DNA of 64,000 nt from Dinoroseobacter sp. (lineage in GTDB: Bacteria; Pseudomonadota; Alphaproteobacteria; Rhodobacterales; Rhodobacteraceae): positions 248,001 through 312,000 of the forward strand of contig JASJAW010000001.1 of the NCBI GenBank assembly GCA_030066795.1. Direction: 5' to 3'. The notes beneath the pieces were generated by a model. That model saw only the letters and a program-made list of their open reading frames with translations. It was not told where the DNA came from and did not search any database. This document shows positions 38,400 through 47,087 of the stretch, piece after piece. Within the stretch, counting starts at the first letter, position 1. The number at the start of each line of letters is the position of its first letter. Position numbers and translations under genes: made by a program.

Positions 38400-38834
38400 T
38401 CAGGCACGTTGTGTCAAAAAAACGCCCAGCCCCATCAGGGCGATGCCCAGTGCGCGCGTCGCTTCCAGCGGGGCAGGGCGTGCGCCAAAGAGACCAAAAT
38501 GGTCAATGGCCGCCGCGGAAATCAGCTGCCCCAGAAGCACAAAAAACACGGCGTTTCCGACCCCGAAGCTGGGCGCAACATATGTTATCGAGATGACGTA
38601 GAATGCCACGAGAAGCCCCGCAAGAAACAGGTGCTTCGGCTGAGTTGCAAGTGCAGGTACCCCCTTAGCGCCGGTCAGAACCATCGTCACCGCGGCGACC
38701 ACCAGCGCCACTGAAAACAGCACCACCGCCGCAGTGGCCGGCGCGCCGATATTGGCGCCCAAACGGGCGTTCAGCGCTGCAAGCAGCGGTACGCCGATCC
38801 CGGCGGCAAGCATGATTGCTGCGTGAAAATACAT
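38400..38834 (-). CDS. DMT-superfamily transporter, YdcZ type
   Basis: A 144-aa membrane protein of five predicted helices matching the small YdcZ/DUF606 DMT transporters, half the size of EamA proteins and therefore expected to dimerise. Typical parts: GIGVPLLAALNARLGANIG at the N-terminus and GVGNAVFFVLLGQLISAAAIDHFGLF. Substrate unknown. It is divergent from the cytochrome c genes. Confidence 0.83.
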   Translation of the reverse strand: MYFHAAIMLAAGIGVPLLAALNARLGANIGAPATAAVVLFSVALVVAAVTMVLTGAKGVPALATQPKHLFLAGLLVAFYVISITYVAPSFGVGNAVFFVLLGQLISAAAIDHFGLFGARPAPLEATRALGIALMGLGVFLTQRA

Positions 38835-38946
38835 TATGTGCGCTCCTCAAGGTCGACGTAAGTGATTGATATATATCAAGGCACCGTCCCAGTCACAGCG
38901 CAACACTAATCAATGAGTGTTGATGGGTCTTTTGGGAGGAGGAAAC

Positions 38947-39342
38947 ATGAAACTTGTATCAATCACAGCCTTGCTGATCGCGATTGCGGGGGGCGCGCAG
39001 GCCCAAGACGCAGACCTTGGGGCGGATGCGTTTCGGACGTATTGCGCGGCCTGTCATGGGATGGATGGCCTTGGCGATGGCTCGATGACAGAAATCATGA
39101 GCGTTCCTGTCCCGGATCTGACGCAGCTGAGTGCAAACAACGATGGCGTATTCCCGATGCTCGAAGTGATCCATATCATCGATGGGCGAACTGGATTGCG
39201 CGGCCACGGGACGCCGATGCCACTCTATGGCGCGCTCTTCGATGACGAGCTTGACAGCCCAGGGCCGTACGGTGCGCCGATTTACACAAGAGGCAAAATC
39301 CTGTCGATTGCCTATTATCTCGAGGCGATCCAGAACCAGTAG
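38947..39342 (+). CDS. Small exported cytochrome c, copy 1
   Basis: A 131-aa periplasmic class I-type cytochrome. A signal peptide (cleaved after GGAQAQ) is followed by the heme-binding CAACH at about 34-38, in FRTYCAACHGMDGLGDG; a Met ligand is probably in GHGTPMPLYG. ATG 38947 has GGAGGAGG upstream. A close relative follows 22 bases later, so the two are a tandem duplication. The partner enzyme is not in the window. Confidence 0.9.
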   Translation: MKLVSITALLIAIAGGAQAQDADLGADAFRTYCAACHGMDGLGDGSMTEIMSVPVPDLTQLSANNDGVFPMLEVIHIIDGRTGLRGHGTPMPLYGALFDDELDSPGPYGAPIYTRGKILSIAYYLEAIQNQ

Positions 39343-39363
39343 CCACCTGAAAAGGAGTTCGGA

Positions 39364-39765
39364 ATGACTAAGGCCATGATTGTCGCACTGATCCCCCTGC
39401 TGATGGGAGCAGCGCCTGCGGTGTCTCAAGATGCCGATGCCGGGCGGCAAATCTTTCGCGACTATTGCGTGACCTGCCACGGCATGGAAGGACGTGGCGA
39501 TGGGCCTATGACCCAGGTTCTGACCATTGCTCCGCCGGATATTTCGAGGTTAACCGACGACAATAACGGTGTCTTTCCGGTTTCAAACGTGGTCGCGAAG
39601 GTGGACGGGCGCGTCCCGGTCTTGGGACACGGAGGACCGATGCCGATCTTTGGCCCGGTTTTTGAAGGGAAAGCGGGCGCTTTGGACAGCGAAACCGGCG
39701 CTCCGATCTTAACCTCTGAGACCATGGTGGATCTTGTTGCCTATCTGGAGACTCTCCAGCGTTAG
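39364..39765 (+). CDS. Small exported cytochrome c, copy 2
   Basis: A 133-aa paralogue of the preceding protein, with a signal peptide (AAPAVSQ) and heme site CVTCH in FRDYCVTCHGMEGRGDG. The shared NNGVFPxSNV, DGR and GHGGPMPIFG segments show a common origin, with clear divergence elsewhere. An AAGGAG site precedes the start. The stop overlaps the end of the convergent membrane-protein gene by four bases. Confidence 0.9.
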   Translation: MTKAMIVALIPLLMGAAPAVSQDADAGRQIFRDYCVTCHGMEGRGDGPMTQVLTIAPPDISRLTDDNNGVFPVSNVVAKVDGRVPVLGHGGPMPIFGPVFEGKAGALDSETGAPILTSETMVDLVAYLETLQR

Positions 39766-40478
39766 CCAAGGCTCTGTGCGGCACCCATGACCCGGTGGCG
39801 CACCATCGGGCTGAGCGACACCAAGAGCAAACCAATGGAGAACAGGCACCATATTGCGGGCATTTCGTTCGGATCGGATGTGAGCGCCAAGGCCGCAGCC
39901 GGGCCGGCTACGAATGTGAAGATAACGAACCGCCATGCGCCGTAAGCAAGCGGCAACACGAACGCAGCAAACATGTAGCTCGGGAACTCGAGCGGAATTC
40001 CGAAGCTCTCCCGGATCGGTGCGAACAGGCCGTTCAGCGGCAGGTCCCAGGCCAGATGCCATGTGCCCGAGCGCGTACAAACTTCCTGCGCGCACATCAC
40101 CGTGCCCGGGACGCAGGGCCCAAACGCAGCAAGCGGCGTGGCCTGTAACAGGATAAGGGCACTGCACGCTGCTGCGATGAGGTAGACCCGGCGCTTCAGA
40201 GCGACGGAGACGGGCGCAGGCGCGATCGCCATCGCAAATGCGTTGATAAACAGCGGCTGCAACGCGATGTGCAGGTACGAGGCCCAGGTGATGGCGACAT
40301 TAGCCGGCGTGCCGCATTGGTCGATGACCTGATACCCGACCGCCTGCAGGCCCTCCATCAGGGTGAAGAAGGCCAGCGTGGCGGGGATCGCGGGAGCCTC
40401 CCCGCGTCTGAGCGTCACGACGGTTGCGGCGGCCCCGAGGCCCACCATGGCAACGGAGGCTGTTTCGCTCCAGCACAT
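39762..40478 (-). CDS. Seven-helix membrane protein, DUF5765-like
   Basis: A 238-aa polytopic membrane protein beginning MCWSETASVAMVGLGAAATV; this MCWSxTAS start is typical of a family found in Rhodobacteraceae, which I believe is DUF5765. About seven hydrophobic segments. Conserved-looking polar points include EGLQAVGYQVID and SYLHIALQPLFINAF. Several cysteines (CVPGTVMCAQEVC) sit in a loop. Function unknown. Confidence 0.72.
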   Translation of the reverse strand: MCWSETASVAMVGLGAAATVVTLRRGEAPAIPATLAFFTLMEGLQAVGYQVIDQCGTPANVAITWASYLHIALQPLFINAFAMAIAPAPVSVALKRRVYLIAAACSALILLQATPLAAFGPCVPGTVMCAQEVCTRSGTWHLAWDLPLNGLFAPIRESFGIPLEFPSYMFAAFVLPLAYGAWRFVIFTFVAGPAAALALTSDPNEMPAIWCLFSIGLLLVSLSPMVRHRVMGAAQSLG

Positions 40479-40547
40479 AGCAAAATCCTCCCGGACACAG
40501 TGTGCCCGAGAGGATCAGTTTTTCAAAGTGCGTTTATATGGAGTGGC

Positions 40548-40751
40548 TTACGCCGCAGCCATCGTGTTGTCGGTGCCTTCCATATGGCGGCGGTAGATCA
40601 GGACCGCAGTGCTCAGCGCCATGGCGCAAAGCGACGTGCCGATATAGATGAAACCGGCCAACTGAAGGTTGGCCCCGAAAAACAGGCTGGCAACGGCAAT
40701 ATGCGTGCCAAAAAACGCACCTAGAATCGTAGAAGAGAGAACAATCTGCAT
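40548..40751 (-). CDS. Small two-helix membrane protein (67 aa)
   Basis: It starts at ATG 40751 after GGAGG (eight bases before) and encodes MQIVLSSTILGAFFGTHIA and two hydrophobic helices with a short charged end. No family recognised. The strong ribosome site and clean membrane pattern support it as real. It is just upstream of, and in the same direction as, the seven-helix protein, so the two may be co-transcribed. Confidence 0.65.
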   Translation of the reverse strand: MQIVLSSTILGAFFGTHIAVASLFFGANLQLAGFIYIGTSLCAMALSTAVLIYRRHMEGTDNTMAAA

Positions 40752-40905
40752 ATCTGCACCTCCTGAAAACAACCTGTTTCCAAGCCGTGTCCAAATTAGA
40801 CTCGCCTCAGGGTCATTTCGGGGCAAATGGGGCGTACTTGGGACCTTATGGCATCGAAAGGGCCGCAAACGGGCCTTGTTGCGGTGACCCGGGTGCGGTT
40901 CAGCC

Positions 40906-41172
40906 TTAGCGCTCGATACAGGAGAACTGGAAGGTGCGCTGACTGTCGGTGGCATTGCCCTGCTGCAGCGGACCGGCATTGCGGCCGAACTGTTCGCAGG
41001 CCCTCTGGGCGGTGACACGCACGTCCTGTTCGGAGGCGAACCCCGACGTCATGCTGCTGGTCGCGACGACCGTGACGCCTTCCGGGCTGGCCGAGGTCAC
41101 GGTGGGTGCGGCGGCGCTGCAGGCCAGAAGTGTGGCGAGAACGGGGAGGGAGAGGGCAATGCGGATCGTCAT
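40906..41172 (-). CDS. Small lipoprotein (88 aa)
   Basis: A signal peptide with lipobox LLAC gives a lipidated Cys18. The mature part has a single short domain with two further cysteines (RACEQFG and QFSCIER) likely disulfide-bonded. No known family. It is divergent from the MBL hydrolase gene. Start at ATG 41172 chosen from the signal peptide. Confidence 0.68.
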   Translation of the reverse strand: MTIRIALSLPVLATLLACSAAAPTVTSASPEGVTVVATSSMTSGFASEQDVRVTAQRACEQFGRNAGPLQQGNATDSQRTFQFSCIER

Positions 41173-41319
41173 AGGGGCACCTGTCAGCCAGAAAGAAGTA
41201 TGGCGCATGTGACACCGAAAACGACGCGTCGGGCAAGAGCGTTGGACGAGCGGCGTTGTCGTTTCTGCCTCAGGGGCGCATTGTAGTTGGGAGCCGCGCA
41301 GCTGGGAGGGGGCCGTACC

Positions 41320-42114
41320 ATGACCATCACGTTCAGGATGCAGATCGGCGCGAGCACGGTGACGGTCTGGAATGACGGACATTTCGACCTGCCGCGCGCG
41401 TATTTCCTCGGTGTGCCGGAAAACGTCGAGTTGGGCGAAACGGTACCGGTTGGCGCAAACCTGTGGCTGATCGAGGCGGCCGACCGCCGGGTGCTGGTCG
41501 ATACCGGCTCGGGGCAGGCGCTGCAGGCGCGGTTTCCGGCCACCGGCGCAGCACTTGCCGATCTGAGTAAGGAGGCCGTCACCGACATCGTGCTGACCCA
41601 TATGCATGCCGACCATATCGGCGGGTTTCTGGGCAATGACTGGGGCGACGCGCCGGTGCATGTGGCCCGCCCGGAATGGGAGTTCTGGACAGCGCCGGGG
41701 TTGCTGGAAGCCACGCCCCAGGACCGCAAACCGATGATCGAGATGATCCAGATGGTGGCGCTGGGCCTGGCCGACCGGGTGGTGCTGCACGAGGGCGCGG
41801 TCGATCTGGGTGACGGGCTGAGCCTTGTGCCGCTGCCGGGGCACACGCCGGGCCATAGCGGGGTGCGCGTGGCGTCAGGGGGGGAGAGCCTGCTGATCAT
41901 CGGCGATGCCGTAATCTCCGAGGATTTGCATTTTGCCTATCCGGATGTGGGCTATGCGCTGGAAGGTGACCCCGCGCTGGCGGCGGAGACGCGGGCGAGG
42001 CTGTTTGCCGAGGTCGCGGCCTCCGGCGAGCGCATCGCGGCGACGCATCTGCCGTTTCCGGGTGCGGGGCGTGTGGAGAAGGACGGGGACGGCTGGCGGT
42101 TTGTGGCTACTTAG
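41320..42114 (+). CDS. MBL-fold metallo-hydrolase
   Basis: A 264-aa cytosolic metallo-beta-lactamase-fold hydrolase. The zinc site HMHADHIGG (HxHxDH, about 95-103), GHTPGHSG with the third His, a later IIGDAV Asp and THLPFPGAG complete the ligands. ATG 41320 follows GGGAGGGGG. The subgroup resembles the lactonase/flavin-type generic hydrolases; the substrate is unclear. A REP-like hairpin follows. Confidence 0.87.
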   Translation: MTITFRMQIGASTVTVWNDGHFDLPRAYFLGVPENVELGETVPVGANLWLIEAADRRVLVDTGSGQALQARFPATGAALADLSKEAVTDIVLTHMHADHIGGFLGNDWGDAPVHVARPEWEFWTAPGLLEATPQDRKPMIEMIQMVALGLADRVVLHEGAVDLGDGLSLVPLPGHTPGHSGVRVASGGESLLIIGDAVISEDLHFAYPDVGYALEGDPALAAETRARLFAEVAASGERIAATHLPFPGAGRVEKDGDGWRFVAT

Positions 42115-42160
42115 GATTTCCAAGAAACGCTGATTAGATGTCCCGCCCGGCGGTCACGCC

Positions 42161-42227
42161 GGGCAGCGCCCAACCCGCCCCCCACGGGCGGGCGCTTTCG
42201 CGCCGCCCGTCGGGCCGGGCGCTGCCC
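42161..42227. repeat. REP-like GC-rich hairpin element
   Basis: GGGCAGCGCCC (42161-42171) is the inverted copy of GGGCGCTGCCC (42217-42227). Inside it ACGGGCGGGCGC faces GCGCCGCCCGT, giving a long stem with one bulge. The element lies in the 137-base gap between the convergent MBL and accessory genes. The form is that of bacterial interspersed repeats; whether other copies exist in the genome cannot be checked here. Confidence 0.6.
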
Positions 42228-42251
42228 TTGGTGTGGCGGTGATTTGTCTAG

Positions 42252-43031
42252 TTAATCGGGTTTGGAAAAACTGCCCAGCTTCGCAGAGACGATCCTTTCT
42301 GCTTGGGCCGAGCCGTCCATCTCTCGGCCGATGACTACTAGGCGGTTGTCAAATCCCAAGAATAACGCGCCTGATGGCGGTATTTCTCGCTCGCTGACGT
42401 GAAGATGCATATGCGCAATAAGCCCATCTAGATAGAGCCTAGCGATATCAACCATTTCGACAGACCCCGGAACGGGCATTTTCTCAACTGTTGGCGAATG
42501 GTTGTGAATTTCGCCCACCGTTGTGAGCAAGGTTAGTGAGATCGGGACAGCATTGAAGTCGCATGTTCCATCTAGCAAACAACTCGCGAGTTTGTCCTCT
42601 AGATCGGTTGATAGATCGAAGTAGTCCAAATCCATCAATTTGCTCGCGCTGGCGCGCCAAACACAAGCTGCGAAAAGTCTCCAGATTTTGGAAGCATCAA
42701 TATCGCAGAATTCCAAAAGGCTCAGACCCGGGCTTAGTTGCTCCAATGGTTGCGGTGGGAATGCGTCGCTACTCCAGATCAACCCCAGACGTCGAAGTTC
42801 GCGAATTCCTTCGCTGTCGGCGTCTGCCAAAATGTCCTCGCCCTTGCGAACTACTAGTTGTGGATCATACCAACTAGAGAAACGCTTCTTTAGACCTTGG
42901 CCAAACGTGGTCTGCATGAGCGGAGCGCCACTTACTGCAGGTTTGGTAAGTGCTTTCGGAAGTATATGCGACTTAACGAATTTTCCTTTGGTGCCGGTCA
43001 AAGAACAGGTGCCGAGCTTTTCGTTGCTCAA
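42252..43031 (-). CDS. Accessory protein with degenerate HNH-like N-terminus, coupled to parE
   Basis: A 259-aa protein of unknown function. The N-terminal CSLTGTKGKFVKSHILPKALT resembles the C-x-x-C...SHI.PK start of HNH-type nuclease-like proteins, but the second cysteine is replaced and no further cysteine pair follows, so catalysis is doubtful. The start is TTG 43031, overlapping the parE stop (TTGA), with GAGGAG eight bases ahead inside parE. Base composition is visibly lower in GC than its neighbours. No membrane segments. It looks like a recently acquired cargo gene that borrows parE translation. Confidence 0.7.
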   Translation of the reverse strand: MSNEKLGTCSLTGTKGKFVKSHILPKALTKPAVSGAPLMQTTFGQGLKKRFSSWYDPQLVVRKGEDILADADSEGIRELRRLGLIWSSDAFPPQPLEQLSPGLSLLEFCDIDASKIWRLFAACVWRASASKLMDLDYFDLSTDLEDKLASCLLDGTCDFNAVPISLTLLTTVGEIHNHSPTVEKMPVPGSVEMVDIARLYLDGLIAHMHLHVSEREIPPSGALFLGFDNRLVVIGREMDGSAQAERIVSAKLGSFSKPD

Positions 43032-44989
43032 ACATCCAACTCCTCAACAAACCTTGCGTTCTGCTGGATGTACTCAAACCGCTTCTCGGGCTTCTTCCCC
43101 ATCAGCCGTTCCACCAAATCGCCGGTCTCGCCGGGTTCGTCCTCGTCGATGCTGACGCGGATCAGCTTTCTTGAGGTGGGGTCCATCGTGGTCTCTTTGA
43201 GGTCCTTGGCGTCCATTTCCCCCAGCCCCTTGAAGCGGCTGACGTCGATCTTGCCTTTGCCGCCGAGACCCTTTTCCAGCCAGTCGTCGCGCTCTACTTC
43301 ATCAAGACAATAGACCCGCTTGGGGCCTTGCGTCAGGCGGAAGAGGGGCGGGCAGGCGAGGTAGAGGTGGCCCTGATCGATGAGCGGGCGCATCTGGGTG
43401 AAGAAGAAGGTCATCAGGAGCGAGGCGATATGCGCGCCGTCCACATCCGCGTCGGTCATGATGATGATCTTGTCGTAGCGCAGATCCTCGATATTGAACT
43501 TCGCGCCGAGGCTGACGCCGAGGGCCTGCGTGAGGTCGCTGATCTCCTGATTGCTGCCGAGCTTTGACGACGCCGCCCCCAGAACGTTGAGGATCTTGCC
43601 CCGGAGCGGCAGCAGGGCCTGCGTTTTCCGGTCCCGCGCCATTTTGGCGGAGCCGCCTGCGCTGTCGCCCTCGACGATGAACAGCTCCGTGCCCTCGCGG
43701 GCGTTTTGCGAGCAGTCGACGAGCTTGCCGGGCAGGCGCAGGCGTTTGGTGGCGGATTTCCGGGCGGTTTCCTTTTCCTGCCGGCGGCGGAGGCGTTCCT
43801 CGGCCTTGAGCACCATGTAGTCGAGGATCGCGCCCGCGGCCTTGGTGTCAGCGGCGAGCCAGTTGTCGAAATGGTCACGTACGGCGCCTTCGACCATGCG
43901 CTGGGCCTCGGTTGTGGCCAGCCGGTCCTTGGTTTGGCCGACAAACTCCGGCTCGCGGATGAAGCAGCTGACCAGCGCCGTGCCGCCGGTTGTTACATCC
44001 TCCCGGGTGATCTGGCTGGCTTTGCGGTTGTTGACGAGCTCGCCATAGGCCTTGAGCGATTTCAGGATCGCGGCCCAGAACCCGGCCTCATGCGTGCCGC
44101 CTTCGGGGGTGGGGACGGTGTTACAGTAGGACTGGATCGCGCCGTCGCGCGCGGGCGTCCAGTTGATCGCCCATTCGACGGAGCCGGGGGCGTTGAATTT
44201 TTCTTCGAACGAAACCTTGCCGGCAAAGGGGGCGTCGGCATAGGTGGCCGCGCCCTGCAGTTGCTCGGACAGGTAGTCGGCGAGGCCGCCGGGAAAGTGG
44301 AAGGTGGCCTGCGTGGGCGTTTCGCCATCGTCGATCTCGGATTTCCAGCGAATCTCCACGCCCGAGAACAGATAGGCCTTGGACCGGACCATCTTGAACA
44401 GCCGCGCGGGTTTGAACCGCAGCTTGCCGAAGATCTGGTCATCGGCATGGAAGGTGACGGTGGTGCCGCGGCGGTTCGGAGCCTGGCCGACTTCCTGAAC
44501 CTTGCCTTGCGGGATGCCGCGGGAGAACTCCTGCGCGTAAAGCGTGCGGTTGCGCGCGACCTCCACCCGCAGGCGGTCGGAAAGCGCGTTCACGACCGAA
44601 ACGCCGACGCCGTGCAGGCCGCCAGAGGTCTGGTAGGCTTTGCCGGAGAACTTGCCGCCCGCGTGGAGGGTGCACAGGATCACCTCCAGCGCGGATTTGT
44701 CGGGAAACTTCGGGTGCGGGTCGACCGGGATGCCGCGGCCATTGTCACGGATGGTAACGGAGTGGTCGGCATGGAGCTCCACTTCGATCCGGTTGGCATG
44801 GCCCGCAACAGCCTCGTCCATCGAGTTGTCGAGGACTTCCGCCACGAGGTGATGGAGCGCGCGTTCGTCCGTGCCGCCGATATACATGCCGGGGCGTTTG
44901 CGCACGGGTTCCAGCCCTTCCAGCACTTCGATGGAAGAAGCGTCGTATTCGCCCGTCTCGGGGACGGCGGAAAGTAGATCATCGGCCAT
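43028..44989 (-). CDS. parE: DNA topoisomerase IV subunit B
   Basis: ATPase subunit of topoisomerase IV, which decatenates daughter chromosomes. At 653 aa it has normal length. ATG 44989 gives MADDLLSAVPETGEYDASS. GHKL ATPase motifs are EVLDNSMDEAVAGHA, IRDNGRGIPVD and GGLHGVGVSVVNAL; the TOPRIM part shows ELFIVEGDSAGGSAK and IIMTDADVDGAHI. A longer upstream frame (to 45400) is not parE. Its stop overlaps the TTG of the accessory gene. Confidence 0.95.
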   Translation of the reverse strand: MADDLLSAVPETGEYDASSIEVLEGLEPVRKRPGMYIGGTDERALHHLVAEVLDNSMDEAVAGHANRIEVELHADHSVTIRDNGRGIPVDPHPKFPDKSALEVILCTLHAGGKFSGKAYQTSGGLHGVGVSVVNALSDRLRVEVARNRTLYAQEFSRGIPQGKVQEVGQAPNRRGTTVTFHADDQIFGKLRFKPARLFKMVRSKAYLFSGVEIRWKSEIDDGETPTQATFHFPGGLADYLSEQLQGAATYADAPFAGKVSFEEKFNAPGSVEWAINWTPARDGAIQSYCNTVPTPEGGTHEAGFWAAILKSLKAYGELVNNRKASQITREDVTTGGTALVSCFIREPEFVGQTKDRLATTEAQRMVEGAVRDHFDNWLAADTKAAGAILDYMVLKAEERLRRRQEKETARKSATKRLRLPGKLVDCSQNAREGTELFIVEGDSAGGSAKMARDRKTQALLPLRGKILNVLGAASSKLGSNQEISDLTQALGVSLGAKFNIEDLRYDKIIIMTDADVDGAHIASLLMTFFFTQMRPLIDQGHLYLACPPLFRLTQGPKRVYCLDEVERDDWLEKGLGGKGKIDVSRFKGLGEMDAKDLKETTMDPTSRKLIRVSIDEDEPGETGDLVERLMGKKPEKRFEYIQQNARFVEELDV

Positions 44990-45190
44990 AGCTGCTGCTC
45001 GGTGTTTTTGCTTTCCGTCCAGTATGGCAGGGCTGGTGCGTGGTGGGAAGTGGCTTGGCGCGGCAGGGAGCTCATCAAGCATCGCTCGCTTACACTTTCT
45101 TGATATGGCCGCGGTAAAGCTGCCCTGTCGCCGACTTCTTTTGGACAGATTGCTGGGTGACAAGGCCTTGGATCGTAAGAAGGTTGTCCG

Positions 45191-45967
45191 ATGTTCAGTA
45201 AAGTTCTCGCCGCGCTGAGTGCCTGCGCCTGCCTGGCTTCTGCCGGCCAGGCGGCGTCGATCGATATCGATATCTACGGCTCCGGCAAGCTTCAGGACTT
45301 TCAAGAACGGTTCGGCGAAGAGCTCGAAAATGGGTCTTTCGTCGGCGAGGATTTCGAGAATCTGGGCGCGGATCAAGGCGAAGGGGTCGTCGACAACCAC
45401 CTGACAACCAAAGCAGGTATCTTCAGCCAGCTCGGCGGTTTCGGCTCGGGAGGCACGGTCAGACAGCTTGGGTTGACCAGCAGCTCAAAGCTCGCGTTGC
45501 GCGACAACAAGGTGTACGGCCGTCAGAATACATGGCCTGAGGGCGGCAATTGGTTCCTCGACTCCAACGACACCTACGGGTTTGTCTGGAAAATAACCGA
45601 AGCACACGTCGGCGGCGCTTTTGACAAGCTGATCTTTGCGCTGACCGACGGCTCGGATGGCGGCGCCTATCTGCGTATCGAACTCGATGACGCGGATAAC
45701 ACCACCCGCGAGCAGCGCGAGACGGGCAAAGGCAAGCTTGGCGACGGCAACATCACTTTTGTATCGGTCGATTTCGGCCGGGCCGTATCTGCCGCCACAG
45801 TCACGATTGGAAACTTCACCTCGAACGCCAATGATGCCAATTGGAAGCGCAATGAGGGGGTTGGGATCGATGGCGCCTATGTGAACGTGGTACCGTTGCC
45901 GCCGAGCCTGGCTTTCTTGCTGGCCAGCGTGGGCGCCTTTGGCTTCGCGCGCAGACGCAAACCCTGA
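45191..45967 (+). CDS. VPLPA-CTERM sorting-domain protein
   Basis: A 258-aa secreted protein: signal peptide (to GQAA), a beta-rich domain with several Gly/Asp segments (NGSFVGEDFENLG, NWFLDSNDTYGFVW), and a C-terminal tripartite sorting signal of VPLPPS, a hydrophobic helix and RRRKP. This is the Rhodobacteraceae version of the PEP-CTERM signal handled by an exosortase-like system, which is not in this window. A second such protein lies at 54.1 kb. Confidence 0.82.
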   Translation: MFSKVLAALSACACLASAGQAASIDIDIYGSGKLQDFQERFGEELENGSFVGEDFENLGADQGEGVVDNHLTTKAGIFSQLGGFGSGGTVRQLGLTSSSKLALRDNKVYGRQNTWPEGGNWFLDSNDTYGFVWKITEAHVGGAFDKLIFALTDGSDGGAYLRIELDDADNTTREQRETGKGKLGDGNITFVSVDFGRAVSAATVTIGNFTSNANDANWKRNEGVGIDGAYVNVVPLPPSLAFLLASVGAFGFARRRKP

Positions 45968-46109
45968 CGCCTTACGCGAGCACGACTTAAAGGGCGCTTT
46001 GGCAGCCCATTATCGTTGTTGCGTTTTTCGAACTGTTTTTGACACGGCTCAAAGCGGGTTTCCCACCGGTCTGTTAAGCAGACGCGACGTGACCCCGGAG
46101 GGAGCCCCC

Positions 46110-47048
46110 ATGAACAAACAAACCGCAATCACCCTGGACGAAACAAGTGACGCCACCATGACCCCTTTGGCGGGCCTGCATTCTGATGCCGGGCCGACGC
46201 CGGAGGCCATTCGGCGTGCTTTCGAAACCGGGCGCTATCCCTACCGGCGGAAGATGGCGCGCCGCGCCTATGAGGCAGAAAAAGCGCAATTGCAGGCTGA
46301 GCTTCTGAAAGTTCAGCTTTGGGCCCAGGATACCGGACAACGGTTTGTCCTGTTGTTTGAAGGCCGCGATGCGGCGGGCAAAGGCGGGACGATCAAACGC
46401 TTTACCGAACACCTTAACCCACGCGCGGCGCGTGTTGTGGCGCTGAACAAGCCCACATGGGAAGAAAAAGGGCAGTGGTACTACCAGCGTTATGTCCAAG
46501 AACTCCCAACCGTTGGGGAAATGGTCTTCTATGACCGGTCCTGGTACAACCGTGCAGGGGTGGAGCGGGTGATGGGCTTCTGCACCCCGAATGAGTATCT
46601 GGAGTTCATGCGCCAGACGCCGGACCTTGAGCGGATGCTCGTCCGGTCGGGCATCCGGCTTTACAAGTATTGGTTTTCAGTCACTCGCAACGAACAATTG
46701 CGCCGCTTTAAAAGCCGGGAAACCGATCCCCTCAAGCAATGGAAGCTCAGTCCGATTGACAAGGCGTCGCTGGACAAATGGGACGACTATACCGAGGCCA
46801 AAGAGGCGATGTTCTTCTATACCAACACAGCCGATGCGCCCTGGACGATCATTAAGTCGAACTGCAAGAAGCGCGCGCGCCTGAACTGTATGCGGCATTT
46901 CCTGTCCACGTTGGACTATCCGGACAAGGACTCCTCGATTGCTACGCCACCGGATCCGCTGATCGTCGGTGGGGCGGGCCATGTCGTGCACTCGGCCGAT
47001 CACATTCTCGGGACTTCGCTGCATCCGGACACGCGAAAGAAGAAATGA
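46110..47048 (+). CDS. ppk2: Polyphosphate kinase 2 family enzyme
   Basis: A 312-aa enzyme using polyphosphate to phosphorylate nucleotides. Walker A FEGRDAAGKGGTIKRF (about 82-97), Walker B-like YDRSWYNRAGVERVMGF and the lid LVRSGIRLYKYWFSV are intact. ATG 46110 follows GGAGGGAG. A single-domain PPK2 of this type may be class I; the exact nucleotide preference is not readable. With ppk1 and ppx in the window, the organism has a full polyphosphate economy. Confidence 0.93.
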   Translation: MNKQTAITLDETSDATMTPLAGLHSDAGPTPEAIRRAFETGRYPYRRKMARRAYEAEKAQLQAELLKVQLWAQDTGQRFVLLFEGRDAAGKGGTIKRFTEHLNPRAARVVALNKPTWEEKGQWYYQRYVQELPTVGEMVFYDRSWYNRAGVERVMGFCTPNEYLEFMRQTPDLERMLVRSGIRLYKYWFSVTRNEQLRRFKSRETDPLKQWKLSPIDKASLDKWDDYTEAKEAMFFYTNTADAPWTIIKSNCKKRARLNCMRHFLSTLDYPDKDSSIATPPDPLIVGGAGHVVHSADHILGTSLHPDTRKKK

Positions 47049-47054
47049 TCCGTT

Positions 47055-47075
47055 GAGCCGCCTCGCCGGCGGCTC
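47055..47075. other. Hairpin after ppk2
   Basis: GAGCCGCC (47055-47062) pairs with GGCGGCTC (47068-47075), just behind the ppk2 stop and 12 bases before the DUF1007 gene. No T-run follows, so it is at most a weak terminator. Confidence 0.45.
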
Positions 47076-47087
47076 TAGGGTCGCCCC

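Noticed and set aside
44990..45400. N-terminal extension of parE to 45400
   Set aside because: The added residues look like non-coding translation, and the standard ParE start is ATG 44989.
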